Shown here: piece by piece, positions 34,222 through 46,238 of the stretch
Layout of the letters: each line of letters begins with the position of its first letter
Position numbering within the stretch: the stretch's first letter is position 1
Assembly (NCBI GenBank): GCA_963920575.1
Contig: OY986968.1
Coordinates: forward strand, 21,830,129-21,894,128
Source: Narthecium ossifragum
Taxonomy: Eukaryota > Streptophyta > Magnoliopsida > Dioscoreales > Nartheciaceae
Direction of reading: 5' to 3'
DNA length: 64,000 bases
The notes under the pieces: generated by a model
What the model saw: only the letters and a program-made list of their open reading frames with translations
Told to the model about the DNA's origin: nothing
The model's database searches: none
Position numbers and translations under genes: made by a program

Positions 34222-34350
34222 AGAGCAAGGTGTGAAGAAATATTGGCTTAATCTCGAAAGAAATTTATGATGTGGTTGATCTTATGATATTGTTGGTTTG
34301 AATTTATAAAATGAGCTAAGGTTTGTGAAAGACATTCTACCATTAGAAAT

Positions 34351-36776
34351 AACGGATAATTACCGATTAGTCTCATTGGGAGACTAATTTTATCGATTAG
34401 TCTGGATTAGAAGACCTTAACCCGTTTAGTCCCCCTAATTCATGTTTTATGACCAAAATGCCCTCGAGGCCGGCTCGTCGTTCCCAACATCTCGTCGCGA
34501 GATCGCGATCCCGTCAGAGGTTGCTGATCTCGTGGGTGATCTCGTCGGAGGTCGCTGATCTTGTTTGGGTTGGCCTGTACTCTTATAATACGTGTCCCTT
34601 AATATTGATTAGAATAGAATGGTACAGTAGTAGTTCGGGTTGTCTGGAAAACCCTGTTGCATTCAGAGCTTCTTGCATGCCTGCCTGCCTGCTGCAACTT
34701 GGTTATAAGAGTCATATGGCATGGTGGTGGACCGGTGGTGATTGCCATTGGAGTCAGAGAAACTTGATAACTACTACCACAAAGAAGAAGATCGATGATG
34801 GGTGGGTCAAAAATCTCAGTGGGTAGTGCTGTGGGGGACGCAGAAAAGTCAGGAGCCCACCCACCAACAAAGAGGCAGAGCAGTGGCGGAACGCGGGGAG
34901 GGGGAGGGGGGGGGGCGACCGCCCCCCTGGCAACGCCGGAAACACCAACCCCCCAGTCAAAGTACTGCAATAAAGGCAAACCAACAGATTTTAGTCCAAT
35001 TCGCGGCGAGGATCAATATAACTATTGTGGACTCTAGCAAGAGGACAATAGAGTAATCAGTGGCATCACCTAATTGAAGTAGGGTGTAGGTTAAGGATAG
35101 AGTTCCGAGGGAGCAACATCCATGCCTCACAACAAATTGATCTCTCCCCAGCAGCCCTCCTATCGCACACGTGTTTCCAAAGATTAAAAAAGTAATCAAA
35201 TAAATGAGAAGATCTCATCTCATCCCAGATTCTCAACCGTGAGCTGCCTCTCACTCCAATAGCATGGGGGTTTAGCTTAAGATAGAAGTTCCTAGGGAAC
35301 AACATCCAAACCTACAACAAATTCAATCTTTCTCGGCCGTGAGATGCATGCATGCACTCTCTCAACCAATAGTATATGTATATATATATATATATAATAT
35401 ATATAATTGTATATTTGTATTGTGGAAAGTAACTACCACCAAAATTATAGAAAGTAACTACCACCAAAATTATGAAAAGTAACTACCAGAATTGTGGAAA
35501 GTAACTACCAAAATTATGAAAAGTAACTACCACCAAAATTATGAAAAGTAACTACCAAAATTATGAAAAGTAACTACCAAAATTATGAAAAGTAACCACC
35601 ACCAGCATTGTGGAAAGTAACTACCACTAGTATCATTGTGAAAAGTAACTACCAAAATTATGGAAAGTAACTACCACCAGTATTGTAGAAAGTAACTACC
35701 AAAATTGTGAAAAGTAACTACCACCAGTATTGTGGAAAGTAACTACCACAAGTATTGTGGAAAATAACTACCACTAGTATTGTGGAAAGCAATTTCCACC
35801 AGCATTGTGGAAAGTAACTACCATCAACATTGTGGAAAGTAACTACCAGAATTTTGAAAAGTAACTACTAACTGGTAGTTACTTTTCATTGGTAGTTACT
35901 TTCCAGTTGGTACTTACTTTCCACAATGTTAGTGGTAGTTACTTTCCACAATGATGTTGGTGGTGGTTACTTTCCACACATTCCATAATTTTGGTGGTCG
36001 TTACTTTCCACAATTTTGGTAGTTACTTTCCATAATTTTGGTAGTTACTTTTCACAATTTTGATAGTAGTTACTTTTCAAAATTTTAGTGGTAGTTATTT
36101 TTCATAATTTTGGTAGTTACTTTTCATAATTTTAGTGATTACTTTTTACAATTTTAATGATAGTTACTTTCCATAATTATTTAGAGACTTATATGGTGCA
36201 AATCGAAGGTTATCTCAACGAATCTTTATCATGGGAGTAGCAAGCATGCTGTGCCAAATTGTGCATTTAAAATCCAACTGGATCTGTCACAGTAGTGCAT
36301 CACTTCTCGTTATATGAAAAGGTAGTACAGGTAACAGTAACACATCCTCTGCTCTCTTATTACCAAGACAGAGACATTATAGAAGGCTGCTCTTCGATCT
36401 ACCATGCTAGCTAGCTAGGAAGACAAGTGCCAGCAGGACAAAGAATGACGGGGTGGTTGAAGGGTAGCCCATTAAGCCCCACAGCAGTTTTAAAACACAT
36501 ATATGATGAAGACGCGTCAAAGTAGCTAGCTATATATGATACCCTTGGGCCTTGGCATCATTTCTCCAACCACAACCACTAATCAAAGCCAAGGGAATGC
36601 ATATAGATAGAGACCCACACATCGCAACAGTACGGTGGCGGTGGCCATGAAGGCGCAAGAGGATTTTGAGAGAGTGTTTGTGAGACCTAAATAAAATAAG
36701 GATATTTTAGTCTAATATAAATTTAGAGATTTAATGATAAATTGATATTTTATAAAAAACTTATTGGTAATTCTCC
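34351..36776. mobile_element. MULE-like non-autonomous element 2 with giant hairpin
   Basis: TTAGAAAT occurs at 34343-34350 and 36777-36784. The termini are inverted: GGATAATTACCGATTAGTCT at the left within three bases of the repeat, and GGAGAATTACCAATAAGTTT in reverse at the right. The duplication is 8-9 bases, fitting a Mutator-like element. Inside are a GC-rich patch (34840-34950, with a GC-homopolymer run), two diverged copies of a CAACATCCA/CAACAAATT... segment (35040-35340), and the inverted minisatellite at 35420-36180. No transposase or credible gene. Confidence 0.7.
35420..36180. repeat. inverted minisatellite forming a ~750-base hairpin
   Basis: From 35420 to 35872 a 20-30-base unit with GGAAAGTAACTACCA is repeated about 20 times. 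From 35874 to about 36175 the same unit runs in reverse complement (TGGTAGTTACTTTCC) about a dozen times. The turn is at ACTACTAACTGGTAGTTAC near 35875. Confidence 0.95.
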
Positions 36777-36784
36777 TTAGAAAT

Positions 36785-38006
36785 TAACACTCTAATTCGA
36801 ATGTTGAACTATGTTAAAAAAAAGCCAGATTGTTTTTTGAGTGCATCTATGACTAATAGAATATTGTTAACAATGCATGTAACAGTTGCTTTTATGGTTA
36901 GAAGTTTTTTAAAATTGAAGTTAATTAAATCTTTTTTATGTTTAATCATGTCACAAGAATGATTAAATGAATTAGCAATATAATCTATTGAAAAGATATC
37001 TTATCTAAACTTAAATATAAAAATTTGATTAATAATTTACAACCTTAAAAGCTAGAAGAATGATTTGAAGTGGCTAATTTTAGCACCTCAAGTTTGGTTT
37101 AAGTTTCAATTCAACCCTTTAGTCGTGTATCCTTCAATTTTAAAAGCTATTCAATTTGGACAATGAATCTATACGAAGTTAATTCCGCTGGTTGAGAAAA
37201 TCACGTGGTCTACGACCACCTTGGACCACGTGTGTTTCTACAATTAGCCCATAATTGGTTCGGGGTCGAGGAGAATAGGGTTAAGGAGTAGGGTTAAGGA
37301 GGTTAGGAGTTAAAAAACGTGGAGTTAAGTAATGGGGGTAAGAAAAGGAAGAGAGGAATATGTTAAATGGAATAGTGGTAATGGAGGTAAGAAAAGGTAG
37401 AGATGAATATGTTAAATGAAATAGTGGTAACCCATATTTCACAACTTTGATGTTTGAGGTTAAGAATGGGGATAACCCCCTTAACCACATTCTTAATCCC
37501 AAAACAAACAATGATGTACACACAATTCCCAACTATATCCTCAAGTTCGGGTTAAGCCTCAAGTTTGGTTTAAGTTTCAACTTGGTCTTCGCGTATGAAC
37601 CACGTGTTGGCGTATGCATAGGAGAATAGCGCAGCAGAAGATTTCACAAATTTATTTTTTTGATATAAAATAATAATAGAAAAGGTATTATCCAATGTCA
37701 TACACGGTGGATCAATACACATGCATATAACAAATCTAATTTAATAAGTAACATGATGAAATTTCAATATAAAGACTCACATCAGGAGTCCGTTGTCGTA
37801 ATTCGTCGCAAGTGATCCGCACAACCCGATATGATCGAGGCACGGTCTCCAACTCGTACTTCGTCGGCAGGAATCATCGGATGAGCACAATCTACATACT
37901 ACTAACTTCGCAGGCTAAATATTAGTAGGGTTGGATCTCGGGGAGTTCATGATAGGCTCTCATGTTGTCATATATTAGCACTCACTATTTTCAGCAAAAA
38001 GGAACC
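36785..38006. other. AT-rich spacer, MITE-like stretch at about 37250-37510
   Basis: 37250-37510 is rich in GGGTTAAGG/GGGGTAAG and resembles the interior of the MITE at 45382-45556, with an internal ~47-base tandem duplication at 37337-37430. The phrase CTCAAGTTTGGTTTAAGTTTC occurs on both sides (37087 and 37558). No gene. Confidence 0.4.
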
Positions 38007-39339
38007 GTACATGTCGCGCCCCGACCCGTGAAAGCCCACCGGGCCGGGCGACGCGAACCAGAACCTATCGAAATGCGGAAAAAATTTGGCGAGGGTTTCC
38101 TCTAACCTATTGGTCTCCCTAAACCGTTCATCAAATCACCCTCAATTTAAACAATAAATTTAAACAAACCTTGAACCCAAGATTACAATTCCAAAAGAGT
38201 TTAATATACATATTCTCGGAGAGGGGAAGATCAAGTACAACATTATACTCCCGTAGGAGACTAACTAACATAGGGTTCAAAAGCAGTAAAAGATTGCCAC
38301 TTCTCAGACTCCGCCTGGCGTCGCCGCACAACCGACCAACTGCCCGGTAGGGGCCACCAAAGAGGAGCTAACGCCTGCACCTGCAAAACGCAACCTTGGT
38401 AGGAGTGAGTAATTAAGCTCAGCAGGGAAACTACACTACAACACACAGAAGGAACATGGAAACGCAACAGTGTCGACCTGGATGTATACAGAGATCCCAT
38501 AACCCCACAACGTATCCCTGAGGTCCACGATCATGGTCTTTCAGGAGAACTGGTCACATGATGGGTCACACTCAGTAAGCAGGAACTAACACTGATGGCT
38601 CACAAGAAGGGAAATGGCACCGCTGAGTAGGCAACCCCTCTACTCAAGAGTCATCACAATGGGACACTGGCTACAACTCAGAATCCGACTCGAGGCCGAC
38701 ACGCCCTCTACAATCATCAAGCAACAGGTGTACGAGTCATCTAGGCCTATCATCGAATTCGACTGTACACCATAATTCAAACCAGGTCCAAACTACCAGA
38801 CCCTGGTCCTAGGGCTAAATCCGAGCTTCCAAGTCTCGGGACGGCGACCCACAGATCGCCTACGCGCTAACCATATGCAACTAATGCACAACAGAGATAC
38901 ATGCGATGAACATACACATATAAGCAGTTAAGCATGCAGCAGGATGTGACGATAGCATAACGAGGTCTGGGCTCGGCACTCTGCCGGCCCGGGGTAGTGA
39001 ACATATATTTAAGGTCTGGAACTGTTGCAGCGGTACACCACCAACTGCCAGCCAGTTCACCAGCAACCTGCATCAGGAAGCAGCCCCGTAAACAACAGAA
39101 GACAAACCACGCAGGTAAAGGCCCTCGACGCACGCCGGCATGCAAGGCTATGGAAAGCAGTAGGGCAACTTGCCTATTTATTCTAAACATTCCAAGAGTC
39201 ATCACTCTCCTAGTTCACCACTACCCCTAATATGGGGCTAGCATGCTTAGGAATATGTACAAGGTATAAAGCTGTAAGAAATCTGTACATACAAAGCCCC
39301 ACGGGAAAAACCAATGAAAACTCCTCTCTACCACCAAAG

Positions 39340-39625
39340 GATCGATCTTCCAAGTAACTGAGAGCCTCCCCTTCATGTCGAGCCAAAGAAGATCGATCCT
39401 TCCTCCCAGGAAGATCGATCATCCTCGCGACAGAGGGCGCCCTCCTTGTCGAACTAAGGAAGATCGATCCTTCCTCCCAGGAAGATCGATCCTCCTCGTG
39501 ACAAGGGCATCCCATGCTGCCCAAGACACATGATCGATCATCTTCAACCAGATGATCGATCCTTCCTCGGGCTAGGCATGACCAACAAGAAGGATCGATC
39601 TTTCACCTTGAAAGATCGATCTTGT
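39340..39625. repeat. palindrome cluster, core AAGATCGATC/GATCGATCTT
   Basis: At least nine GATCGATC sites, most in larger palindromes such as GGAAGATCGATC paired with GATCGATCCTTCC, at intervals of about 25-40 bases. The cluster resumes after the inner insertion at 42915-43010. Confidence 0.9.
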
Positions 39626-39961
39626 TGGGTTCTTCGGTGAACCTCCGGCGAGAAATACAGTCGGAAAACTCCACCAAATCCCACAAAACCTTGGGATCTG
39701 GTAGTACGAAGGACCACGAGTCCAAAATTGATAATAATACTACAAACTAACAACATGCATCAAGATCTAAGCAAAAGAATATCACAATAACTCAAACTCA
39801 CAAAAACCTGAAAACAAACGTAGGTAGGATCCCGACCTAGCCTAGAGCAGCTTCAATCCCAGCTGCAAGGTCTTGGATCGTCCAAAATCCCTTCAAAATT
39901 CGGCAGCTCTGAGCTCAAGAACACGGATTTCAAAAGGGATTCAAGGAAGAGGGTTACGTCC

Positions 39962-42889
39962 TGTCGCGCCCCGGTCCAGAAAACCCATCCGGACCGGGAC
40001 ACGAGGGGGGTTCCTACATCTACTAACAACAAACTGACGGAAACAATTACAATAAACAAACAGAGGACAGAAGTAAATCTAACATCTGATATTACAAAAA
40101 TTGTACATACATCAGAGTTACATCAAGATTTACATATAACAGTCCTCAAGTACAAAGGATATCATAAACCTCAAAAAGTTACATCATCGGTAGTCTCCCG
40201 AAAAACACAGCAGAAGCTGTCACGCCCCGACCCAGAAAACCCATCCGGGCCGGGACGTGAGGGTCCTAAACATATAATTAAACGGCGAGAACCTCCCATG
40301 TAAACATCACTTTTAAACCTGATGCGCGATTACAATATTTACAATTAATTTAAACTATCCTATCATCAAATAATAATACAAATTCACTACTACAATACTC
40401 AATTAACTTTAAAAAGATACAATAATGATTGAAGTCCTCTAAGTACAACAATCTCTTATCAATTTACATCAAATTGGAATACAAATACATTTCTCCTTCA
40501 GATTACAATTTATACATTCAAGGTTGTACATCAATTGAATAAGATAAAGTGATGATATCCTCGATCTCACGCACCACCAAGGGGAGTGTCGCCTCCAAGC
40601 CGCAACTACCTGAAAAGGAAGGAACTGAATCGACCTGCATCTCCGATGCAGCCCAGGTAGGAGTGGGCAACAAAGCTCAGTAGGGTTCTACGCTACTCTA
40701 CGTCACACAGAAAGGAAGGAAAACAACAACAATGTCGTTTCTCCGCCTAAGTCTAAAGGATGCCACGGGTCCCATAACCCTGTCGATGTCCCAAGGGCTC
40801 CTGTCATGAAACCTCTCTCCTGAACATGTTACCAGGAGGCCACGGAACAGTAACATGCAGGATCACCCTTACCCAAGCAGGATTCCCATGCCTTGGGGAC
40901 CCACGTCGGGAACGCATCGACAACCATTGTTAGCACTTGGCCTTGGAGAAGCGACTAGACCTCTAAACCTCAAACAATATAATATTCCAGTCCGACTACC
41001 TAATAATCCTCGAATGATATCAAACATGATCATTGATGACAATCACGTCCTAATCCTCGACTACCCAAACCCCGGTCCTAGGGCTAAATCCGGGCTACCC
41101 GAGAACCCCGGACCGACGATCGAATCCATCACCTACCACCTAGCATGCTGCTTCTAATGCAAACAAATGCATGCAATGCTTACACGCACAGGGATACAGG
41201 AATAGTAGCATGCAATAATATGCCAAGACAACATACACGGGCTAGGCGAAGCATCAAGCTTGCCGGAGGGTAAACATAGCAAGGGTCCAAGCAATAAGGA
41301 TCTATCTAGCAAAGCTATAATAACAAGTATCCATCATATCAAATCCGGCATTACAACGACGTCCACAGCCGTCAACCACAATTTCTACAACAGGGGCACA
41401 ACCCCGGCCACATAATACACAACATGCCACAATTAAAAATTAACATCAACTAGGGCACACCTTCGGCCCATTTAATTATCTAAACATCCAAAAGGTCATG
41501 ACTCCCTTGGTTCAACCACAAGTTAAGTATACAAGTATACAATACAATGTAAATAAGCATGACATGCAATTAATTGCTAATTAAACAAGGATGATTTATA
41601 TCTAACTAAACATGTCGAAAATCAAACCATTAATCATCTAAAAACCACCAATTAGAACAAAGCGATAAAGGGCATACAGTGAACCCATTTATTCTACACA
41701 ATTCCGAGAGTCATCACTCTCCCGATTCAACCATAAAGCGGTAACAAACAGCATTTTATAGCAATATCACTAAACATGCCATTAAAACGGTATACAAACT
41801 ATCATGGCAAGCCCCAAGGGCAAAACCGCCAAAACCGCATACATACGAAGCCCCGCGGGCAAAACTGCCGAAAAAAGGCATTCTGGTGCACATTGGATCG
41901 ATCCAACATACCCATGGATCGATTCGACTTGCCCTCGGATCGATCCAACTTGCCCTTGGATCGATCCGACTTGCCCTCGGATCGATCCGACTTGCCCTCG
42001 GATCGATCCAACTTGCCCTTGAATCGATCCGACTCGGAAAAACCAAGAAAACCATTCTCTGTTACCCTCAGACACTGTTCCTGGGAAACACTGGATCGAT
42101 CCAAACATATCCATGAATCGATCCAACTTCCACCATTGAACAGACCATTATGAGTGTAACTTGGATCGATCCAAGATCCAACTGGATTGATCCCAACCGG
42201 TCCTCCGGCCAACTTTCGACGACGATCACGGCCGGAAAACCAAACCAAACTACACCAAACTTGGTGGGTTGGTAGATCTGATGCTCACGAAGCTACTCAT
42301 GGCTTCAAAAACCAGAAACCATCACTTATACAAGGAGATCTACTCAAAACAAACCCGAATTCGATGAAAACAACGAAGAACACGAGAAAACCCAACCAAA
42401 TCCGTAGGTAGAAACCCTATCTCGACAAGAGCTACTTCAATCCACGAAGCCAAGCCTTGGATCTTCCTAAATCCTCTCAAGATTTCGCCGGATTTGAGCC
42501 CAATCACAGCGGAATCGGAAAAGAAAGAGAAAGGAAGCATCGCGCCCGCTCTTATACGGACGCTCCAGTTCGAGTTGGATCGATCCAAACTCCACCTTGG
42601 ATCAATCCGAACTCCACTGGTGGCCACTACTCCCTAGTGCATCCTGGATGGATCCAAAGTGGAGTTTGGATCGATCCAACCTGCACAGGGAATCAGAATT
42701 GGGCCAAGCTCAAGCCCAATTCTGGATCTTTCGATCCCGGGTCCACCTAACCATTCTATTCAAACACATACACCAAAACATGGCATGTGTGTGCACACGC
42801 GGGTGTGAAACAAACCGACAAGGCGCAATTTACCAAATTGCCCTTGTAGTCAACAATGAGCCACATGAATAGAGGGACAGGTCTTCACA
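39962..42889 (-). mobile_element. second LTR unit inserted in the solo LTR
   Basis: Flanked by CGTCC (39957-39961 and 42890-42894). It begins TGTCGCGCCCCGGTCC and ends CAGGTCTTCACA. A second LTR-type start, TGTCACGCCCCGACCC, occurs 256 bases in at 40218, and from there to the end is 2672 bases, a full LTR length. So the unit is composite: either one LTR inserted into a related one whose remainder was lost, or a recombinant LTR. Its palindrome type is again different (41890-42185). Confidence 0.75.
41890..42185. repeat. palindrome array, core GGATCGATCC, ~25-base period
   Basis: Eight or more GGATCGATCC or one-base variants, six of them spaced 25-26 bases with the spacer AACTTGCCCT. More occur at 42575-42685. 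Frames with SIRGQVGSIRGQVGS-type repeats arise from this. Confidence 0.92.
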
Positions 42890-43287
42890 CGTCCGTTTTA
42901 TAAGCAAACGAACCGACCTATGAATGATCGATCTTCATGACGATCACGCCTTGATTTTCTGGCATTAAAAGATCGATCTTCTAGTAAGGAAAGATCGATC
43001 CCTTAGGTGTAGAAAGCTAGACTTGGGCTAAAACTTAAGCCCAAGCTTGGATCTTTCAATCCCGAGTCCACCTAACCTTTCTAATCAAACACTAACACAA
43101 ACATGGTCAGTGTGTGTACACGCGGGTATGAAACAAACCAGCGAGGCGTAATTTACCAAAGTGCCCTTACGGTCCAAGAACCAATGCGATCCACCGGATC
43201 GTGCGCTCGACGTGAAACAATCAAACGAGCCACGGGTCCGACCCAGCCGGTCGACCCAGGAGTAGAGGGATAGGTCCTCGTAGTACA

Positions 43288-44120
43288 TCCATCAATCCTC
43301 TATCTATATATATAGACAACCATCTAATAGATATACATGGAAGTGGTTTAGAAGTTACAACTGTCAAATCTGATACGTGGCTACATATCCTAGCTAACAT
43401 AGCTAGGATGGTTAAAAAAAATCTCAACCACCTACGAAGGATAAGAAAAGCATTGATATCTAAAGCAACGACACATCAAACAATTCAAAAAATCAATACA
43501 ACATCATTCTATACTCTCAAATTAACTAGAATACGACAAACGCATCTAAAGGATTGAAACAATATCCTTTAAAAACCAAATCAAATCTCTCATCAAAATC
43601 ATGGTTAAGGTTAACCCCGCTAATATTACGTAGATCCAATCTCAGGTATATTACTGTCCCATCCAACCATGTCCCTACAATTAGTGCTCTCTTGATCTGA
43701 CGGTTGACAATGCCTCAGTAGGTTTATGTCGGGATTCTTGATCCTCATTAAATTAATCACAATTAATATAATAGGAGGAACAAAATTGCAAATTAAATAA
43801 TTATGGGGAATTATTTAATAAATTCAGTTCCTAATCAAGAGAAATAAATAAAATTCCCAAAGCACAAAATAAAAGATGTGAATTTATCGCCCACTTAAAC
43901 ATCAGGTTCTGAGTTAACCAGGATGTAATAAATCAACACCGTTTAACCCATCGTCGGAACCACTCATTGAGTATTAAATCTTATCAAGCCATATGGGAAA
44001 CATTTTCATGAGAAATAGTTATTTTGATCAAATCAAAATGACTTGTTAAAACTGTCGGTCCCGGGCTAAATTAATTTGGCTTGATCAATTATTGACTCAA
44101 CAAGATTGGCTAAAACACGG
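43288..44120. other. no gene seen
   Basis: AT-rich spacer with a short TA-rich run near 43305. No protein-like frame. Confidence 0.3.
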
Positions 44121-45381
44121 TTTAATCCCTCAACTTTCTGACAAGTCTTTATATAGTTCGTAAATTTTAAAAATTCTCAATTAAATCCATCCGTCTTAAT
44201 TTGGGCCATGCGTCCATATGTCGTTAACTGATCTAATCGAGCGGAGAAGACTAATTAATTTTGACCGATTTAGACTGATTTTGACCAATTGAAATTAGTT
44301 TTAAATGATTTTTTCTCTCTCGTGTGTGTCTCTCTCTCCTCTCCTTCTCTCCCCTGTTGATGGAGGTGCAATCTTCTCCGACAAGCAATGGATCGACTCC
44401 AAAACTGCAGCCTCTCCTTCAACTCTAGCGGTCGCTACGCCGGCGATCGATCCGCGCATCAGCTACTCCGTCGCTACATGGACCTTCCACAACCACGTCC
44501 CCAGCGTAGGCGTTGTAGCTCCCCCCGTGCGCTCCGGGGTCGAACCTCTCCGGGCTCATGTAGGCGCAGGTGCCAACGAAGGACATGCACGTTTCCAGGC
44601 GGCGGCGGAGGATCTTGCTGGATCAGAAGTTGGCGATCCGGACCTCCCCGGATGCGGTGGCGGGGTGGTTGGCGGGCTTCAGGTCGTGATGAGCAATGCG
44701 GCTGGCGTGGAGGTAGCTGAGGCCGTTGAGCACCTGGCAAGCCACGGAGGCGACGGCGGCTTCCGGTAAGGGACCGTGGCATTGGAGGATGCCGTGGAGG
44801 GATCCAACGTCGGCGTACTCGAGGAGGGCGTCGTCGGAGTGTGAGGGGATGGTGCCATGGAGGCGGAGCACGACAGGGTGGTCAGTGCGGCGGAGGATCT
44901 TGACTTCTTCTCTGTGATCGCGGGAAGCGGCCTCAGAGGGGTGGGGGAACTTGAGGGCGAAGAAGGAGCCATTCTGGAGGTGGCGAACTTGCTAGACGGT
45001 GCCGCCATTGCTGCTTCCAAGAACCCGGAGGCGCTCGAAGTCTGACAAGCGGGCCTCAGAGGAGTGGCCGGAGGTGGAGGGTTGTGGCTGATCAGGGAAG
45101 GGGAGGCTGAGGCTGAACTCACCAGCCGGAGGGAAGGCGTGGGTTCCGGCCGTAGGAGATGGAGACAAGAGAGAGAGAGACGGTCTGTTGAAGTCAAAAT
45201 AAATTAAAATTGGCCCGATTTGAACGGCTTGTGATCCGGTTCGGTCAAGCCGTTAGAGTGATAGACAGTGCATGGACGGAAGGACTAAATTAAACAAGTT
45301 CGCAAAAACTCAGGGAATCAATCAAAAGTTTTTAAAGTACAGGAACTACATAAAAACTTGTCAGAAACTTCAGAGACATTA
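44121..45381 (-). mobile_element. Pack-MULE-like element carrying an MKK fragment
   Basis: The left end from 44121 (CCCTCAACTTTCTGACAAGT...) and the right end in reverse (CTCTGAAGTTTCTGACAAGT...) form an inverted repeat of about 110 bases. Both contain AGTTCxTxxxxTTTAAAAA and CCATCCGTC/CCTTCCGTCC. Between them lies a fragment of a MAP kinase kinase gene in GC-rich sequence. Terminal inverted repeats around a host gene piece are the mark of Pack-MULEs. A clean duplication is not seen because a MITE (45382-45556) sits at the right edge. Confidence 0.7.
44490..45122 (-). pseudogene. MAP kinase kinase (group D type) fragment, dead
   Basis: Minus strand reads EFSLSLPFP, then LSDFERLRVLGSSNGGTV followed by a stop where Tyr is expected. 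It continues EEVKILRRTDHPVVLRLHG, LLEYADVGSL, ACQVLNGLSYLHASRIAHHD then LKPAN. After GEVRIANF comes another stop where the DFG motif should be, then FVGTCAYMSPERFDPGAHGG. These are kinase subdomains I to VIII of plant MKKs close to MKK7/8/9/10. HRD has become HHD, DFG is lost, the activation loop Ser/Thr region is changed, and the C-lobe is missing. Plant MKKs of this group are intronless, which fits the uninterrupted copy. It cannot encode an active kinase. Confidence 0.88.
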
Positions 45382-45556
45382 GGGCCGGTTTGGTATGCGG
45401 TTAGAAAAAATGGGGTTAAGGAATGAGGGTAAGAAATAGTAGAGAGGTGGTGGTAGGTGGAATGGGGATAACCCCGTAATCATTACTTTTTGTGTTTGGG
45501 TAAAAATGGAGATAAGAGGGGATAAAGTGGGGTTATCCCCCCCAACCAAACAGGGG
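45382..45556. mobile_element. small PIF/Harbinger-type MITE
   Basis: A 175-base stretch starts GGGCCGGTTTGGTATG and ends, in reverse, CCCCTGTTTGGTTGG. It is flanked by TTA at 45379-45381 and 45557-45559. Inside are GGGGTTA/TAACCCC repeats. It sits at the edge of the Pack-MULE-like element. Confidence 0.7.
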
Positions 45557-46230
45557 TTAAAGGCATATTTTAGCCCAACAAGATGCTAACCTAAGAGGGT
45601 AGTGGATCCATTTATTGAGTATCTGACTTACTCTTAGAAGTAATCATGATCATCCAATAAACCTCCTTTGAAGATCCTAAGATCAGACAGGTCATCAAAA
45701 TGACCGATCCTCCGACTAAAGCAAACAGACCTCTCAGGTCAAGGGACTAATTCGGTTACGTGCAAGAGAACCACATCTTAATGCGGTGAGTGTTTCTCAA
45801 TTCAACCTTAAATGTGCCAACATGCACACCCACTTGCTAGTGTAGAGTCCCTAATCCAATGGTTGAGAATAACCATTACTATATTATAGCCACTACGCAA
45901 TGTAGCAATCTTCTAAGTGAAATGTCCAGTTTCACCTATAGTTGTGAAATTACAGAAACAAGAACTTGGTTAGCCGGTTCTCCTCGTGATAACTTAAAGC
46001 TCATCACCTAGCTTTCCTTTACTGATCATGTAGACTATTACTTAGTATCAAATACCTTATGATATCATATGTACAAAAGAAGCCATAATAAATGCAATAA
46101 TTATTCAATTAATGTATGAAAATAGACTTTTAAGGGCACCAACACTAACACCACGTGGGTTTCCCCGTTAACTGAACAAATACTCTATCAAGTGAAGGCC
46201 TAAACTGAACAAAATTTGAAAATTACAAGA
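45557..46230. other. no gene seen
   Basis: AT-rich spacer without a protein-like frame. Confidence 0.3.
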
Positions 46231-46238
46231 CCAAATTG

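Larger units (their letters stand above)
38012..43282 (-). mobile_element. gypsy solo LTR, minus orientation, with nested insertion
   Basis: Begins TGTCGCGCCCCGACCC and ends GGTCCTCGTA, flanked by GTACA (38007-38011 and 43283-43287), a perfect 5-base duplication. Removing the inner unit (39962-42889) leaves 2333 bases, like other LTRs here. It is the same family as the plus-strand fragment 5610-7923. The final TA instead of CA is one change. No internal region, so it is a solo LTR. It has its own palindrome type (39340-39625, also 42915-43010). Confidence 0.88.

Noticed and set aside
41756..42248. Several frames with repeated GSIRGQV, SRIDPRA or DRSNLP motifs
   Set aside because: All reading frames of a 25-base DNA palindrome array; not a repeat protein.
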